In this document: positions 7,828 through 16,377 of the stretch, in pieces | Position numbering within the stretch: position 1 is the stretch's first letter | Layout of the letters: each line of letters opens with the position of its first letter | Source of the DNA: Gammaproteobacteria bacterium | Lineage (GTDB): Bacteria; Gemmatimonadota; Gemmatimonadetes; Longimicrobiales; Gaopeijiaceae | Direction: 5' to 3' | DNA: 64,000 bases | Assembly: GCA_028820325.1 (NCBI GenBank) | Contig: JAPPJO010000117.1 | Location: 1-64,000 of the forward strand | Notes under the pieces: generated by a model | Told to the model about the DNA's origin: nothing | The model's input: only the letters and a program-made list of their open reading frames with translations | Database searches by the model: none | Program-made: the position numbers and the translations under genes

Positions 7828-7840
7828 GATCGCTCCTCTC

Positions 7841-9127
7841 TCACCGTTCGACGGTCGCGCCGACCAACTGCGCGATCGCCGCGAGCGTGGTCTGGGCGGC
7901 GTTCAGGCCGAGGCGGAAGTCGTCGTCCGTGTAGGTGGTCCACACGTCGGTGGGCTGGTGCCAGTTCGGGTTCCAGCCGGCACCGACCTGCGCCCCCCTC
8001 TCGTTCTCGCGCAGGCTGATCGCGGGAGTGAGGTGCATGAAGGGCGTCGAGTCGGTGTTGGTCATGTGCGGACCGACGGTGGCGGGATAATCGGTCGCGT
8101 ACTGCTCGTTGGCGGCCTTGAAGAAGAACGCCAGCTCCATGGCTTCGGTCGCCAGCTCGGCGTTGGATTGGAATTCGATGTTGACGTCGGCCTCGGGGCG
8201 CTGATCCCGGCTTACCCGTCCGGCGCGGTCGGGCGCGCCGTGGTCCCAGAGCATCATGTCGTGCTGAATCATCCCAAGCCAACGCGGCTCGGGATAACTG
8301 CCGGACCCGGGCGGATCCTCCACGCCCTGCAGCGCCTCGCGCTGCTCCACGTATGCGCGCGCGCCGTTCAGGCCCGTCTCCTCGTTGTTCCAGAGCACGA
8401 AGCGGATCGAGCGCTCGGTCTGGACGTCCGGGGAGCTGAAGACGCGCGCGAGTTCCATCACCAGCGCGGTCCCGGAACCGTCGTCGTCCACGGCCTCGTT
8501 GACACCGTGCCCGTCCATGTGCGCTCCGAGGATGTACATCTCGTCGGGACGTGTCGCGCCGACCTTGGTGCAGTAGACCTGCGACCGGTCCCCGTCCACC
8601 GGCTCCTCGCGGTTCAGCTCGCGGATGCGCTCGTCGGGCTGGGCCATCGGGTCGCGGTTCACGCCCGTGCGGGCCCGGTAGCCGAAGATGACGCTGCCTC
8701 CGGGACCGGGGCCGCGTCGGCCGACATCGCCTCCGGTCGGGGTGCCGGTATTCTCGTTGGGCGGCGGTGGTGGCGGCCGCGGCAAGGGGTCGGCGAAGGA
8801 ACGTCGCGGCTGTGCGCCCGCGGGCGGATACTGGTAGTGGACGCGTTCGGTGGTGGTGCAGCCGAAGTCCTGAAGCGTGGCCTCGATCCAGTCCACGGCG
8901 TCGCGGTTGCGCTGCGTGCCCTGGCGGCGGTCGCCGAACTGGGTAAGGCCCTTGAGCGTGGTCTTGTACTCGTCGAGGGTGAGACGCGAGACGAGTTCGC
9001 GGACGGGATCGTCCGCGTCCTGTCCACCCGGCTGTTGCGCTTCGACCGGAGCGGAGCCCGCGCCGGCTAGAAACGCAGCGAACAACCAGAGGACCGGAAC
9101 GGCGACTGCTGGAATACCCCTACCCAT
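7841..9127 (-). CDS. M28 family zinc aminopeptidase, secreted
   Basis: The 428-residue product has a signal peptide (VPVLWLFAAFLAGAG) and an M28 exopeptidase domain. Zinc-ligand and catalytic motifs are visible: HMDGHG, then DDDGSGTALVMELARV, then the general-base pair in NNEETGLNGARAY, then IQHDMMLWD, and the late His in TDSTPFMHL. This family removes N-terminal residues from peptides, or splits N-acyl dipeptides, outside the cytoplasm. The start at 9127 has GGAGGT five bases upstream; the longer reading to 9229 has no such site and would hide the signal peptide. A proline-rich loop (PRPPPPPPNENTG) interrupts the middle. It is the first gene of the minus-strand group that continues with the cytochrome/copper protein. 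Confidence 0.88.
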   Translation of the reverse strand: MGRGIPAVAVPVLWLFAAFLAGAGSAPVEAQQPGGQDADDPVRELVSRLTLDEYKTTLKGLTQFGDRRQGTQRNRDAVDWIEATLQDFGCTTTERVHYQYPPAGAQPRRSFADPLPRPPPPPPNENTGTPTGGDVGRRGPGPGGSVIFGYRARTGVNRDPMAQPDERIRELNREEPVDGDRSQVYCTKVGATRPDEMYILGAHMDGHGVNEAVDDDGSGTALVMELARVFSSPDVQTERSIRFVLWNNEETGLNGARAYVEQREALQGVEDPPGSGSYPEPRWLGMIQHDMMLWDHGAPDRAGRVSRDQRPEADVNIEFQSNAELATEAMELAFFFKAANEQYATDYPATVGPHMTNTDSTPFMHLTPAISLRENERGAQVGAGWNPNWHQPTDVWTTYTDDDFRLGLNAAQTTLAAIAQLVGATVER

Positions 9128-9331
9128 CGAGACCTCCGCGGGCTGACTGGACGACTTCACGCCGACCGGCGCTGAACTGGCAGACCTGGCAGCGGATACG
9201 GTAGATCCGCGCCGTAGCCATTGCAACACCGGGTGTTGTCCAACGAGGCATGAGCCCGGGCAGGCGCCAGGGCAGTGCCGGGCGCCGACCGCCAGGCTAT
9301 GACCGCACCGTGGCCCGCCTATGGCGGAGTG

Positions 9332-10183
9332 TCAGGCGCCATGCGCGCGCCCGGGTTGCGACCGGATCACCTCTTCCACGCCGCTCGCGGAAATCCGCTT
9401 CCGGGAGTTGCAGATGGCGGCCGCCTCGAGCACGTGCGCCAGCTCCCGCACGTTCCCGGGCCAGGCATACTCCACCAGGATCTCCTCGACGCGAACCGGC
9501 AGCGTCTTCGTGCGCACGCCGTACTTCTCGATCAGCCGTTGAAGAAGCATGTGCGCCAACACGGGGATGTCCCCGGGCCGCTCCCGGAGGGGCGCGAGAG
9601 CGATTCGGAGCACGGCGATGCGGTGGAACAGATCGGCTCGGAAGCTACCGGCCGGCACCGCCTCCGACAGATCGCGCGAGGTCGCGCAGACGACCCGCAC
9701 GTCCAGGGAGCGAAGCCGTTCATCTCCTACCCGGCGCACTTCGCGGTCTTCAAGCACGGTCAGCAGCTTCGCCTGCTGGGGCGAGGGAAGTTCCCCGATC
9801 TCGTCCAGAAAGAGGGTGCCGCCATCCGCAATCTCGAAGAGCCCGCGCCTGCTCTCCACGGCTCCCGTAAACGCGCCCCGGCGATGACCGAAGAATTCGC
9901 TCTCGAACAGACCCTCCGGGATTCCGGCGCAATTGACGGGAACCAGCGGCGCCCCCCGGCGCGCGCTGTGCCCGTGGATGAGCCGGGCGGCAAGGCTCTT
10001 GCCGGTGCCGGTCTCTCCCGTGATGAGCACGGGAGCCTCCACGCCCGCCGCGCGCGCGATCAGATGTCGGACGCGTTCGATCTGCGCACTCTCCCCGAGC
10101 AGTTCCCGCTTGATGCTTTGCGCGATACCGAGCATCGTCCCCCAAGGCGCGCCGTCCGGTGCACTTCGCTGTTGTGCCGCCAT
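9332..10183 (-). CDS. Sigma-54 activator AAA+ domain protein lacking HTH
   Basis: This 283-residue protein is almost entirely a sigma-54 interaction AAA+ domain. Walker A (GETGTGKS), the sigma-54-contacting loop GAFTGA, Walker B ([12 protein letters not shown]), arginine fingers (FRADLFHR) and sensor II ([10 protein letters not shown]) are all present. There is no N-terminal receiver, PAS or FHA domain, only about 30 residues, and the protein ends about 20 residues after the WPGNVREL helix with no Fis-type helix-turn-helix. Activators without a DNA-binding domain are known (FlgR- and CtcC-like) and act from solution or through a partner. The ribosome site is weak. The target is unknown, and no nearby -24/-12 promoter is convincing. 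Truncation of a longer gene is possible. Confidence 0.85.
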   Translation of the reverse strand: MAAQQRSAPDGAPWGTMLGIAQSIKRELLGESAQIERVRHLIARAAGVEAPVLITGETGTGKSLAARLIHGHSARRGAPLVPVNCAGIPEGLFESEFFGHRRGAFTGAVESRRGLFEIADGGTLFLDEIGELPSPQQAKLLTVLEDREVRRVGDERLRSLDVRVVCATSRDLSEAVPAGSFRADLFHRIAVLRIALAPLRERPGDIPVLAHMLLQRLIEKYGVRTKTLPVRVEEILVEYAWPGNVRELAHVLEAAAICNSRKRISASGVEEVIRSQPGRAHGA

Positions 10184-10266
10184 AAAGCTCGCCCATCGGA
10201 GCGGGCGTTGGGATGGCAGCCGGGGATGACCGGCGGGCTTTTGCGCGGACGGGGTCAGTACGGGGA

Positions 10267-10360
10267 CCGACTCGGGACGTGCCGGGCCGACCGACTCAGG
10301 ACGTGCGGGACGGACCGACTCAGGACGTGCGGGGCCGACTGACTCGGGACATGTGGCCGA
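10267..10360. repeat. 24-base tandem repeat, 3.9 copies
   Basis: Units at 10267-10290, 10291-10314, 10315-10338 and a shortened 10339-10360 share the core CCGACTCAGGACGTGCGGG with a few substitutions. The array fills the space between the sigma-54 activator start and the end of infA. It has no spacers, so it is a simple tandem repeat and not a CRISPR array. Confidence 0.85.
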
Positions 10361-10361
10361 A

Positions 10362-10577
10362 CTACTTGTACCGATAGGTGATGCGTCCCTTCGAAAGGTC
10401 GTAGGGAGACATCTCGCACTTCACCCGGTCGCCTTCCAGCACGCGGATGTAGTGCTGGCGCATCTTGCCGGAGAGATAGGCGTGGATCTGGTGTCCGTTC
10501 TCGAGACGGACACGGAAGGTCGCGTTGGGGAGAACTTCGATTACGGTTCCTTCGATTTCGATTGCCTGTTTTGCCAA
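10362..10577 (-). CDS. infA: Translation initiation factor IF-1
   Basis: The 71-residue product is the full length expected of bacterial IF-1, a single S1/OB-fold domain that binds the A site of the 30S subunit with IF-2 and IF-3 during initiation. It has the diagnostic blocks [47 protein letters not shown] and the C-terminal YRYK. The start ATG is preceded by purine-rich sequence. It stands alone, not in the secY-infA-rpmJ order common elsewhere, next to a tandem repeat. A divergent small zinc-ribbon gene begins 87 bases upstream. Confidence 0.97.
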   Translation of the reverse strand: MAKQAIEIEGTVIEVLPNATFRVRLENGHQIHAYLSGKMRQHYIRVLEGDRVKCEMSPYDLSKGRITYRYK

Positions 10578-10664
10578 GAGCGGGCCTCTTATCGTGACAA
10601 AGGGGAGGGCGCTGGAGCCGAGCCCCGTGACGCGACGCCTGCCGCGCAGGGGAGTTGGGCCGCC

Positions 10665-10859
10665 ATGAATTTCACACCCGGGGAGGAGCGTCTCCTCAAG
10701 GAGCGCCTGGACGGCGGCGAGCCGCTTCTTTGCCCCAGGTGCCGATCAGCGATGGTTCGGCGCGATGTGCGTCCACGCTCCGATGTCTCGTACGTGCGCG
10801 ACCGCGTCTGGTTGATGTGCGAGCGATGCCGGCGCACCGCGGTGCTCGAGCGGAAATAA
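10665..10859 (+). CDS. Small two-CxxC zinc-ribbon protein
   Basis: This 64-residue protein has two CPRC/CERC knuckles, at residues 23-26 and 52-55, separated by a basic stretch, the pattern of a single zinc ribbon. The N-terminus ([22 protein letters not shown]) is helical and charged. A GGGGAG ribosome site lies about 13 bases before the ATG. It is divergent from infA and convergent with the DUF5916 gene. Such proteins may bind nucleic acid or another protein; I cannot give a more specific role. Confidence 0.65.
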   Translation: MNFTPGEERLLKERLDGGEPLLCPRCRSAMVRRDVRPRSDVSYVRDRVWLMCERCRRTAVLERK

Positions 10860-10941
10860 CGGCTCCGCGCCCGTGCCTCGCCTCCGGCCTCGACCCCGAA
10901 GGCGCTCCGGTTCCGATCTCGAGCGGGCAACAGCGACAACG

Positions 10942-13374
10942 CTACAGCCGGAACCGGTAGCTCACCTTCGCGAAGAGGCCGTCCGCCTGGGGCCTCATCC
11001 GCTGGAATCGGAAGGCGCCCGAGTCCTCCATCTCGCGCGAGTAGCCGATGTACATCACCGTACCCGGTGAAGGCTCGTAGCTGAGCAGCACCTCGACGTG
11101 GACGTCGTGTCCATCGGATGTCGACAATGCGGTGCATGCATCCGCCGGGCAGTACTCGAGAGGCAGCCCGCTGACCGGGTTCAGCAGCGGCTCCTGATGG
11201 CGGTGGGCGTACTCGATGATGCTCCGCAGGAAGAGCGCCTTGGTGAACTGATACTGTGCCCTGATGCGCGGAATCGTGGCCGATGAATAACGGCCCCCGC
11301 CACGCTTGCGGATGAGGGTCTCGTGGTTGACCCCGACTTCCGCCTGCAGGGAGGTGAAGGGATAGAGGTTCAGGCTCACGCTGCCGGAATATTGCTCCGC
11401 GGTTTCGATCGGCACGTCGAGCGTGCGGTAGAACAGAGGCGTCTCCCCCCAACTGAAGCGGATGTTGCCGCGCACCTTGCTCCAGGAGCTGGCCATCAGG
11501 AAGAAGCTGCCTCCGTACAAGCCCTCGAAATGTGACTGGCTCACGGAGAGCGGGGCCAGCATGTCCGATGGCTCACGCGTGAAGAGCCCCCCGTAGTCGC
11601 TCGCGGGGAAGAAGAAGTCGGTGCGCGTTCCGGTTAGGAACAGCGTGATATTGTTGCGGAACGAGGCCGTGCCCGTGAGGCGGATTTCGCTTTCCTCGGT
11701 CTTGCCGCCGTCCCAGAAGGTGTCGTGGTCCCAGAGCGTGCGCACGGAGAGCGACGGCCCCCAGCGCTCGATCAGATCGCCCGGACGCCCGATGCTGTTG
11801 AGCGAGACGTTCCCCTGTATCTGCGTCAGCCCGACCCGCCGGATGAACCCGCTGGCGGCTTCGAACGCGGGTTCGATGTTCTCGAACTCGCCGTTGAACG
11901 AGAAGGTCCGTCCGGTGCGCGCGAAGCTGGCGGAGGTCAGCGAACCCCATTCCGAGCCGCCCTCGCTCAGGCCCCGGACACTGCCCGCTCCGATGAGCTG
12001 CAAGGTGTAGCGGCCACCCATCACCAGGCGCGAATCGGCGCTCATGACGCGGTTGAAGACGTCGGTGGAACGGGTACGGTCGGTGTAGGTCAGCCCGAAG
12101 GTCGAGCTGGTCCCCAGGTCGCGGCGAAGACGCACCAGGTTCACGACGGCGTCGTTGGCGGAGCTGCTCGACGCGACCTGGTCGACGGCGCCCATGTAGC
12201 CGACGTTGAAGCTCCCCACCTTCCCGGTGATCTTCGCGCCCGCGATCGGATCCACGACCGAACGGGTGTAGACGAGCTGCTTGGGCAGTTGGAAGATGTC
12301 CATTCCCTCGAGGAAGAACGGACGCTTCTCGGGGAAGAAGAGGGCGAAGCGCTCGTTGACCGCGATCTGGCCCGCGTCGGCTTCGACCTGGCTGAAATCC
12401 GGGTTGTAGGTACCGTCGAGGGTCAGGTTGGAGGTAAGCCCGTAGGTCGTGTAGAAGCCGAAGTCGCCGACGGGATCGTCGTGCTGGAAGGCGCCCGCGT
12501 CGGAGTCGTATGCGCCCAGGCGCTTGCCGGTGGCGACCGGATTGATTTCGAGGAACAGGCCGGGATCCAGATCCTGAAGTTCGTCCAGCGTTCCGGACTG
12601 TTCGAGCTGGTTGGCCCTGTCGCGCGAGAGCGGCGCCCAGGACTGCTGATAGCCGGTGCGCTGCACCCGGCGCATGATGTTGATGCCCCAGGACTGCCGG
12701 GGCACGTTCTGGAAACGGATGCTCTTGAGCGGGATGCGCATTTCGACCGTGTACCCCTGGTCGTCCAGGCGGCCGTCCGACTCCCAGATGAAGTCGGGGT
12801 TGTAGTCCACCGGCGGAGGCCCGAATCCGCCGCCCCGGCGTCCGCCACCCCCACCGCCACCGCCTCCGCGGCCGCCCCGGCCGCCACCGCCTCCGCCCTG
12901 GCCGCCCTCGACCCAGATCCCATCCTGCTGTACGCCGTAGGCGTTGACCATGAAGTTGTAGGCGCGCCGCCGGTCGTTGAAGGTGTCGAGCACGACGCGA
13001 ATGTAGTCGTCGGCCCGGCCCCAGCTGTCACGCTCGCTGAGGGAGGCGCGAACCCCGCCGGGATCGCTGTCGTAGGCGCGAACCCCGAAGTAGATGGCGT
13101 CGTCGCTTACCAACACGAGCGCCTCGGTCGGCTGCACCGCGGGGATGCCCTCGACCGGATCGTACTGGCTGAAGTTGCGCAGCAGCGCCGCGCCTTCCCA
13201 GGCAGCGTCGTCGAGCCTGCCGTCAATGTTGATGTCCGGGTCTTCAAGCCGCGGCGTGGCGATCTCGAGCTGCCCTGCGGCGCCATCGTATTCGGCCACT
13301 GCGGGCGGGCGCTCGGGCACATCGCCCTGGGCAGGCACGAGAATGGCCTGTACGGCGAGCAGCTTGAGAATCAT
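10942..13374 (-). CDS. DUF5916 / CBM9-like outer membrane protein
   Basis: The 810-residue product starts with a short signal peptide and then a CBM9-like beta-sandwich (DINIDGRLDDAAWEGAALL, then DDAIYFGVRAYDSDPGG), a Gly-rich low-complexity tract near residues 150-180, and a long C-terminal part rich in alternating hydrophobic strands ending in ADGLFAKVSYRFRL, typical of an outer membrane beta-barrel. This matches the DUF5916 family, common in Gemmatimonadota and Bacteroidota, of unknown function and often linked to carbohydrate or polymer handling. The C-terminal aromatic-containing strand supports BAM-dependent insertion. It is flanked by the zinc-ribbon gene (convergent) and tRNA-Asn, so it appears to be a single-gene unit. 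Confidence 0.85.
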   Translation of the reverse strand: MILKLLAVQAILVPAQGDVPERPPAVAEYDGAAGQLEIATPRLEDPDINIDGRLDDAAWEGAALLRNFSQYDPVEGIPAVQPTEALVLVSDDAIYFGVRAYDSDPGGVRASLSERDSWGRADDYIRVVLDTFNDRRRAYNFMVNAYGVQQDGIWVEGGQGGGGGGRGGRGGGGGGGGGRRGGGFGPPPVDYNPDFIWESDGRLDDQGYTVEMRIPLKSIRFQNVPRQSWGINIMRRVQRTGYQQSWAPLSRDRANQLEQSGTLDELQDLDPGLFLEINPVATGKRLGAYDSDAGAFQHDDPVGDFGFYTTYGLTSNLTLDGTYNPDFSQVEADAGQIAVNERFALFFPEKRPFFLEGMDIFQLPKQLVYTRSVVDPIAGAKITGKVGSFNVGYMGAVDQVASSSSANDAVVNLVRLRRDLGTSSTFGLTYTDRTRSTDVFNRVMSADSRLVMGGRYTLQLIGAGSVRGLSEGGSEWGSLTSASFARTGRTFSFNGEFENIEPAFEAASGFIRRVGLTQIQGNVSLNSIGRPGDLIERWGPSLSVRTLWDHDTFWDGGKTEESEIRLTGTASFRNNITLFLTGTRTDFFFPASDYGGLFTREPSDMLAPLSVSQSHFEGLYGGSFFLMASSWSKVRGNIRFSWGETPLFYRTLDVPIETAEQYSGSVSLNLYPFTSLQAEVGVNHETLIRKRGGGRYSSATIPRIRAQYQFTKALFLRSIIEYAHRHQEPLLNPVSGLPLEYCPADACTALSTSDGHDVHVEVLLSYEPSPGTVMYIGYSREMEDSGAFRFQRMRPQADGLFAKVSYRFRL

Positions 13375-13594
13375 GGGAGATGAGCCCTCTCGGATGACAC
13401 CTGGCTTGTGGCAAGGACGCGGCGAACGCCGCCTCGGGACGGTATGACCCCGTGCGCGCGCAAGCCCGGTAACCTAACTCTTGAGACACGCAGCCGGGAA
13501 GCAGTGTTGACACGCGGGGGCCGAAATGGCTTCGTTTGCAGTTGCGCCGACCCCGGCTTCCCGGGGACGCGCCAAATCTGCATACCGGCCTTGT

Positions 13595-13667
13595 TGGGGT
13601 GTAGCTCAATAGGCAGAGCGCCTGGCTGTTAACCAGGAGGTTGGAGGTTCGAGCCCTCCCGCCCCAG
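13595..13667 (+). tRNA. tRNA-Asn (GTT)
   Basis: A complete cloverleaf can be drawn by hand. The acceptor stem pairs 13595-13601 with 13660-13666, the anticodon arm CCTGG-CTGTTAA-CCAGG carries GTT, and the T arm GGAGG-TTCGAGC-CCTCC follows a five-base variable region. The discriminator is G at 13667. CCA is not encoded. The anticodon reads AAC and AAU. Confidence 0.97.
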
Positions 13668-13719
13668 TCGGTTCCAACCCTGAGTGCCGACAACCCGGAG
13701 ATGGTTGTCGTTCCGGATG

Positions 13720-15744
13720 TTACGGGCTCCCCGGGATATCACCCTCGGCCATTCTGTACACCCTGCCGTCAGCGATGAACGTGATCGGTATGGCGATCCA
13801 GGCCGGCACGGGCTCGTCCACGTCCAGAGCCGGTGTGAATCGCATGACGCGGGCGGCGCGGAGAGCTGCTTCGTCGAGCGGATCGTGGCCTGACGACCGG
13901 CCAACGACGGCGTTCTGCACCACACCTTCCCCGTCGACGAAGATCTGCACGTGGACCGTGCCTCCGATCCCCGCATCCCGAAGCAGCGGAGGGTATTCGT
14001 CGTCGATGGCTTGCTGGACCTCCTCCTCGTTGAGGAGGTTGGGAGGTACCGTGTAGCGCGTGGCGGTTGGGGTGTCGGCCACGGGGGCGCCGGGCGCGGG
14101 TTCGTCCAGGTTGGGCGTGGGCGTGAACTGGAAGACGTTCGCAACCCGCAGGCGAGCCTCGTCAAGCGTTGCGTGACCCGAATTCGCGGCGAGGAGGGTC
14201 CTTCGCACCTTGCCCTCCGCGTCGATGAAGAACTGCACGTTGACCGTCCCTCCGATTCCCGCCTCCCTGAGGACCGGAGGATACTCCCTCTCGAGGGCCC
14301 GCTGGACCTCCCGCTGGTTCACGAGGTCCGGACGCACCGTGTACCGGGTGAACGTCGGCTGCTGCATGCCGTCCGCCAGCGATGCTTCCTGTCGGGCTTC
14401 GGGGTCCGCCGGGGGATCGCCGGGGTCGTCCCCCCGTTCGCGGGCGATGCTGTCGGCGAATTCGCGCACCTCGTCAGGCACTCCGTCCGCCCCCGCAGCG
14501 CCAGTGCTAAAGGTGATCGGGATGGCAATCCACACGGACACGATCTCGTCCAGGTTGAGCGCTGGCGTGAACCGGAAGGTGCGGGCGACCCGCAGGGCGG
14601 CCGAGTCGAGTGCTTCGTGGCCTGACGTCTCGGCTACGAGAACCCGTTGCACCACGCCACGCGTGTCGATGAAGAAGCGCACGTTGGTGGTGCCGCCGAT
14701 CCCCGCGTCGCGCAGTATCGGGGGATACTCGGCCTCCAGCGCCCGCATGACCTCCATCTCGTTCACCAGGTCGGGACGCACCGTGTAGGGGGTGAACACC
14801 GGCGCCGCCATGAGGTCGGCCGGCTCGTCCGACGCTGGTGCATCTTCTCCGCGAACGCGCGGGAACAGGACCGCCAGCGCCACGATGGCTGCGGCGCCCA
14901 ACACGAGCAGCACACCCTGCAGGCGACGCACGCGCGGCATCTGCTCCTCCAGCCTGGTGATGCGTCGCTCCAGCTGCGACCGCCCCTCGGACAATGCCAC
15001 GAGCGCCACGCGATGCAGTCCGTTTTGTCCCGCGCCCACGCGCAGAAGCAGGTTGCCGTAGGCGTGGCGGTGTCCCGGCATCCGGCGCATCACCCTCCGG
15101 TCGCAGTCGAGTTCGACGGCGAGATTCAGGCGATGGCGCTGCAGCCAGAGGGCGGGATTCCACGGGAAGACGAACAGCGGCAGCGTCATCAGGAACCGGA
15201 GCCGCGCGTCGCCGGCGCGGATGTGCTCCTCTTCGTGCGCAAGAATCAGTTCCTGCTCCCTCCGGCCAATCGCGCGCACCCACGCCGGCAGCACGACGCG
15301 CGGCCGCAGGAGGCCGACGATGGTCGGGCCCGTGTCCCTGGACCAGAACACGGAGCGATGGCCCAGCGAACCGGGCTGCCACGACCTTCCCTCCCGCACC
15401 AGGCGCGCGAAGGCGAACAGGACCGTGACCACCAGCAGCGAAGAGAGCACGACCCAGCCCAGCACGAGCAGATCGTCCAGGGAGCGGAGCATCGAGTCGC
15501 GGGCGACCGTCACCGCCAGCGGCTCCAGCAGCGGGGGCGCGAACCCCGGTGGAGGGACGACCGCGGGTTCCGGTGGGGCCCCCGGAATCCGCAGCACCGA
15601 CAATGCGGTGGTTGCAGCGCCCGCGACGATCCAGACCCATCGCGTCGGGCGGCCGCCGTGGGTGAGGAGCCTCTCGGCCGCCAGGCCCGCGACCAGGAAC
15701 AACACGCCGATACCGGCCGACCAGAGCATCCATGCGGCGATCAT
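13720..15744 (-). CDS. M56 BlaR1-like membrane metallopeptidase with three TonB-C domains
   Basis: The 674-residue product has several N-terminal transmembrane helices and an M56 peptidase core whose zinc motif is HEEEH in LILAHEEEHIRAGD, with the downstream LDCDRRVMRR helix. After another transmembrane segment (about 280-295) come three repeated domains of about 100 residues, each with a PPILRDAGIGGTTNVRFFID-type block and a YTVRPDLVN-type lead: these are TonB C-terminal-like modules. BlaR1 proteins sense a signal outside the cell and cleave the BlaI repressor inside. Here the beta-lactam sensor is replaced by TonB-like domains, a layout frequent in Gemmatimonadota. The gene overlaps the BlaI gene by four bases. 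The inducing signal is unknown. Confidence 0.88.
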   Translation of the reverse strand: MIAAWMLWSAGIGVLFLVAGLAAERLLTHGGRPTRWVWIVAGAATTALSVLRIPGAPPEPAVVPPPGFAPPLLEPLAVTVARDSMLRSLDDLLVLGWVVLSSLLVVTVLFAFARLVREGRSWQPGSLGHRSVFWSRDTGPTIVGLLRPRVVLPAWVRAIGRREQELILAHEEEHIRAGDARLRFLMTLPLFVFPWNPALWLQRHRLNLAVELDCDRRVMRRMPGHRHAYGNLLLRVGAGQNGLHRVALVALSEGRSQLERRITRLEEQMPRVRRLQGVLLVLGAAAIVALAVLFPRVRGEDAPASDEPADLMAAPVFTPYTVRPDLVNEMEVMRALEAEYPPILRDAGIGGTTNVRFFIDTRGVVQRVLVAETSGHEALDSAALRVARTFRFTPALNLDEIVSVWIAIPITFSTGAAGADGVPDEVREFADSIARERGDDPGDPPADPEARQEASLADGMQQPTFTRYTVRPDLVNQREVQRALEREYPPVLREAGIGGTVNVQFFIDAEGKVRRTLLAANSGHATLDEARLRVANVFQFTPTPNLDEPAPGAPVADTPTATRYTVPPNLLNEEEVQQAIDDEYPPLLRDAGIGGTVHVQIFVDGEGVVQNAVVGRSSGHDPLDEAALRAARVMRFTPALDVDEPVPAWIAIPITFIADGRVYRMAEGDIPGSP

Positions 15745-16115
15745 CCTCGTTCCTCCTTCTCGAGACGCTCGTCAAGCAGCCTGCGCAGGCGCCTGATGGT
15801 CTTCGCGGAAAGCCGTTCGTCGGAAACCAGGTTGGCCACGAGCATCTCCGTGGACCCGGAGTAGACCTTCTCCCGGAGCCGGTCGAGCACCGACCGGCCG
15901 GCCTCCCGGCGCGCGAGCAAGGGGTGATAGCGGTGCGCGCGCCCTTCCCGCTCGTGGCCGACGAGGCCCTTCGATTCCAGGATGCGCAGCACCGTGAGCA
16001 CGGTGGTGTAGGCCAGGTCGTCGTCCAGTTGGGCGCTGACCTCGTTCACGGTAGCGGACCCCAGGTCCCACAGAACCGACATGACGTCCATTTCGCGGGC
16101 GGTGAGCGCGGTCAC
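15741..16115 (-). CDS. BlaI/MecI/CopY-type repressor
   Basis: This 124-residue winged-helix repressor has the family core: LTAREMDVMSVLWDLGSATV, the recognition helix region AYTTVLTVLRILESKGLV and the wing EGRAHRYHPL, followed by the dimerisation helix and cleavage region. The GTG at 16115 is chosen because GAGGAGG lies six bases upstream; an earlier ATG at 16268 would add an unrelated N-terminus. BlaI dimers repress the blaI-blaR1 unit until the M56 partner, which overlaps its 3' end, cleaves them. A candidate operator lies about 100 bases upstream, so autorepression is likely. Confidence 0.92.
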   Translation of the reverse strand: MTALTAREMDVMSVLWDLGSATVNEVSAQLDDDLAYTTVLTVLRILESKGLVGHEREGRAHRYHPLLARREAGRSVLDRLREKVYSGSTEMLVANLVSDERLSAKTIRRLRRLLDERLEKEERG

Positions 16116-16219
16116 GGATTCCTCCTCAAGCTGGATTTTTCGGGCCGGGCTCTCCGGAACCGTGTGACGGGTCGTCCAGGCTCGACGGAGAAATCTCGTC
16201 CGCCAAGGCTCAGAGACGG

Positions 16220-16237
16220 CTACTAATGGTATAGTAG
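16220..16237. promoter_or_regulatory. Candidate BlaI operator
   Basis: CTACTA and TAGTAG flank a six-base centre, an 18-base palindrome of the TACTA/TAGTA type used by BlaI and MecI relatives. On the minus strand a TTGACA box lies 26 bases upstream (16263-16268) with a TATGCT at 16236-16241, so binding here would block transcription of the blaI-M56 genes. The 21-base promoter spacing is long, so the promoter call is weaker than the operator call. The divergent gene at 16378 might also be controlled. Confidence 0.5.
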
Positions 16238-16377
16238 CATAGTGGAGAGCAGGATCCCGATCTGTCAACTACATCCTTAGTAACCTGGTCGCCGAGGCCC
16301 CCCTCGGCTCGCCTGGTTCGCCCCGCCAGCCCCCGGACATCTACTTTTCGACTGCGCCGCACGCTCAGGAGAACGCC

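Noticed and set aside
10267..10360. CRISPR array.
   Set aside because: The units are directly adjacent with no unique spacers and no cas genes nearby.
5010..15744. Long plus-strand readings opposite the minus-strand genes (for example 6304-8019, 7664-9070, 11725-13383 and 14647-15864).
   Set aside because: They are antisense shadows of genes with clear domains and have the Arg/Pro/Gly-rich composition expected of high-GC shadow frames.
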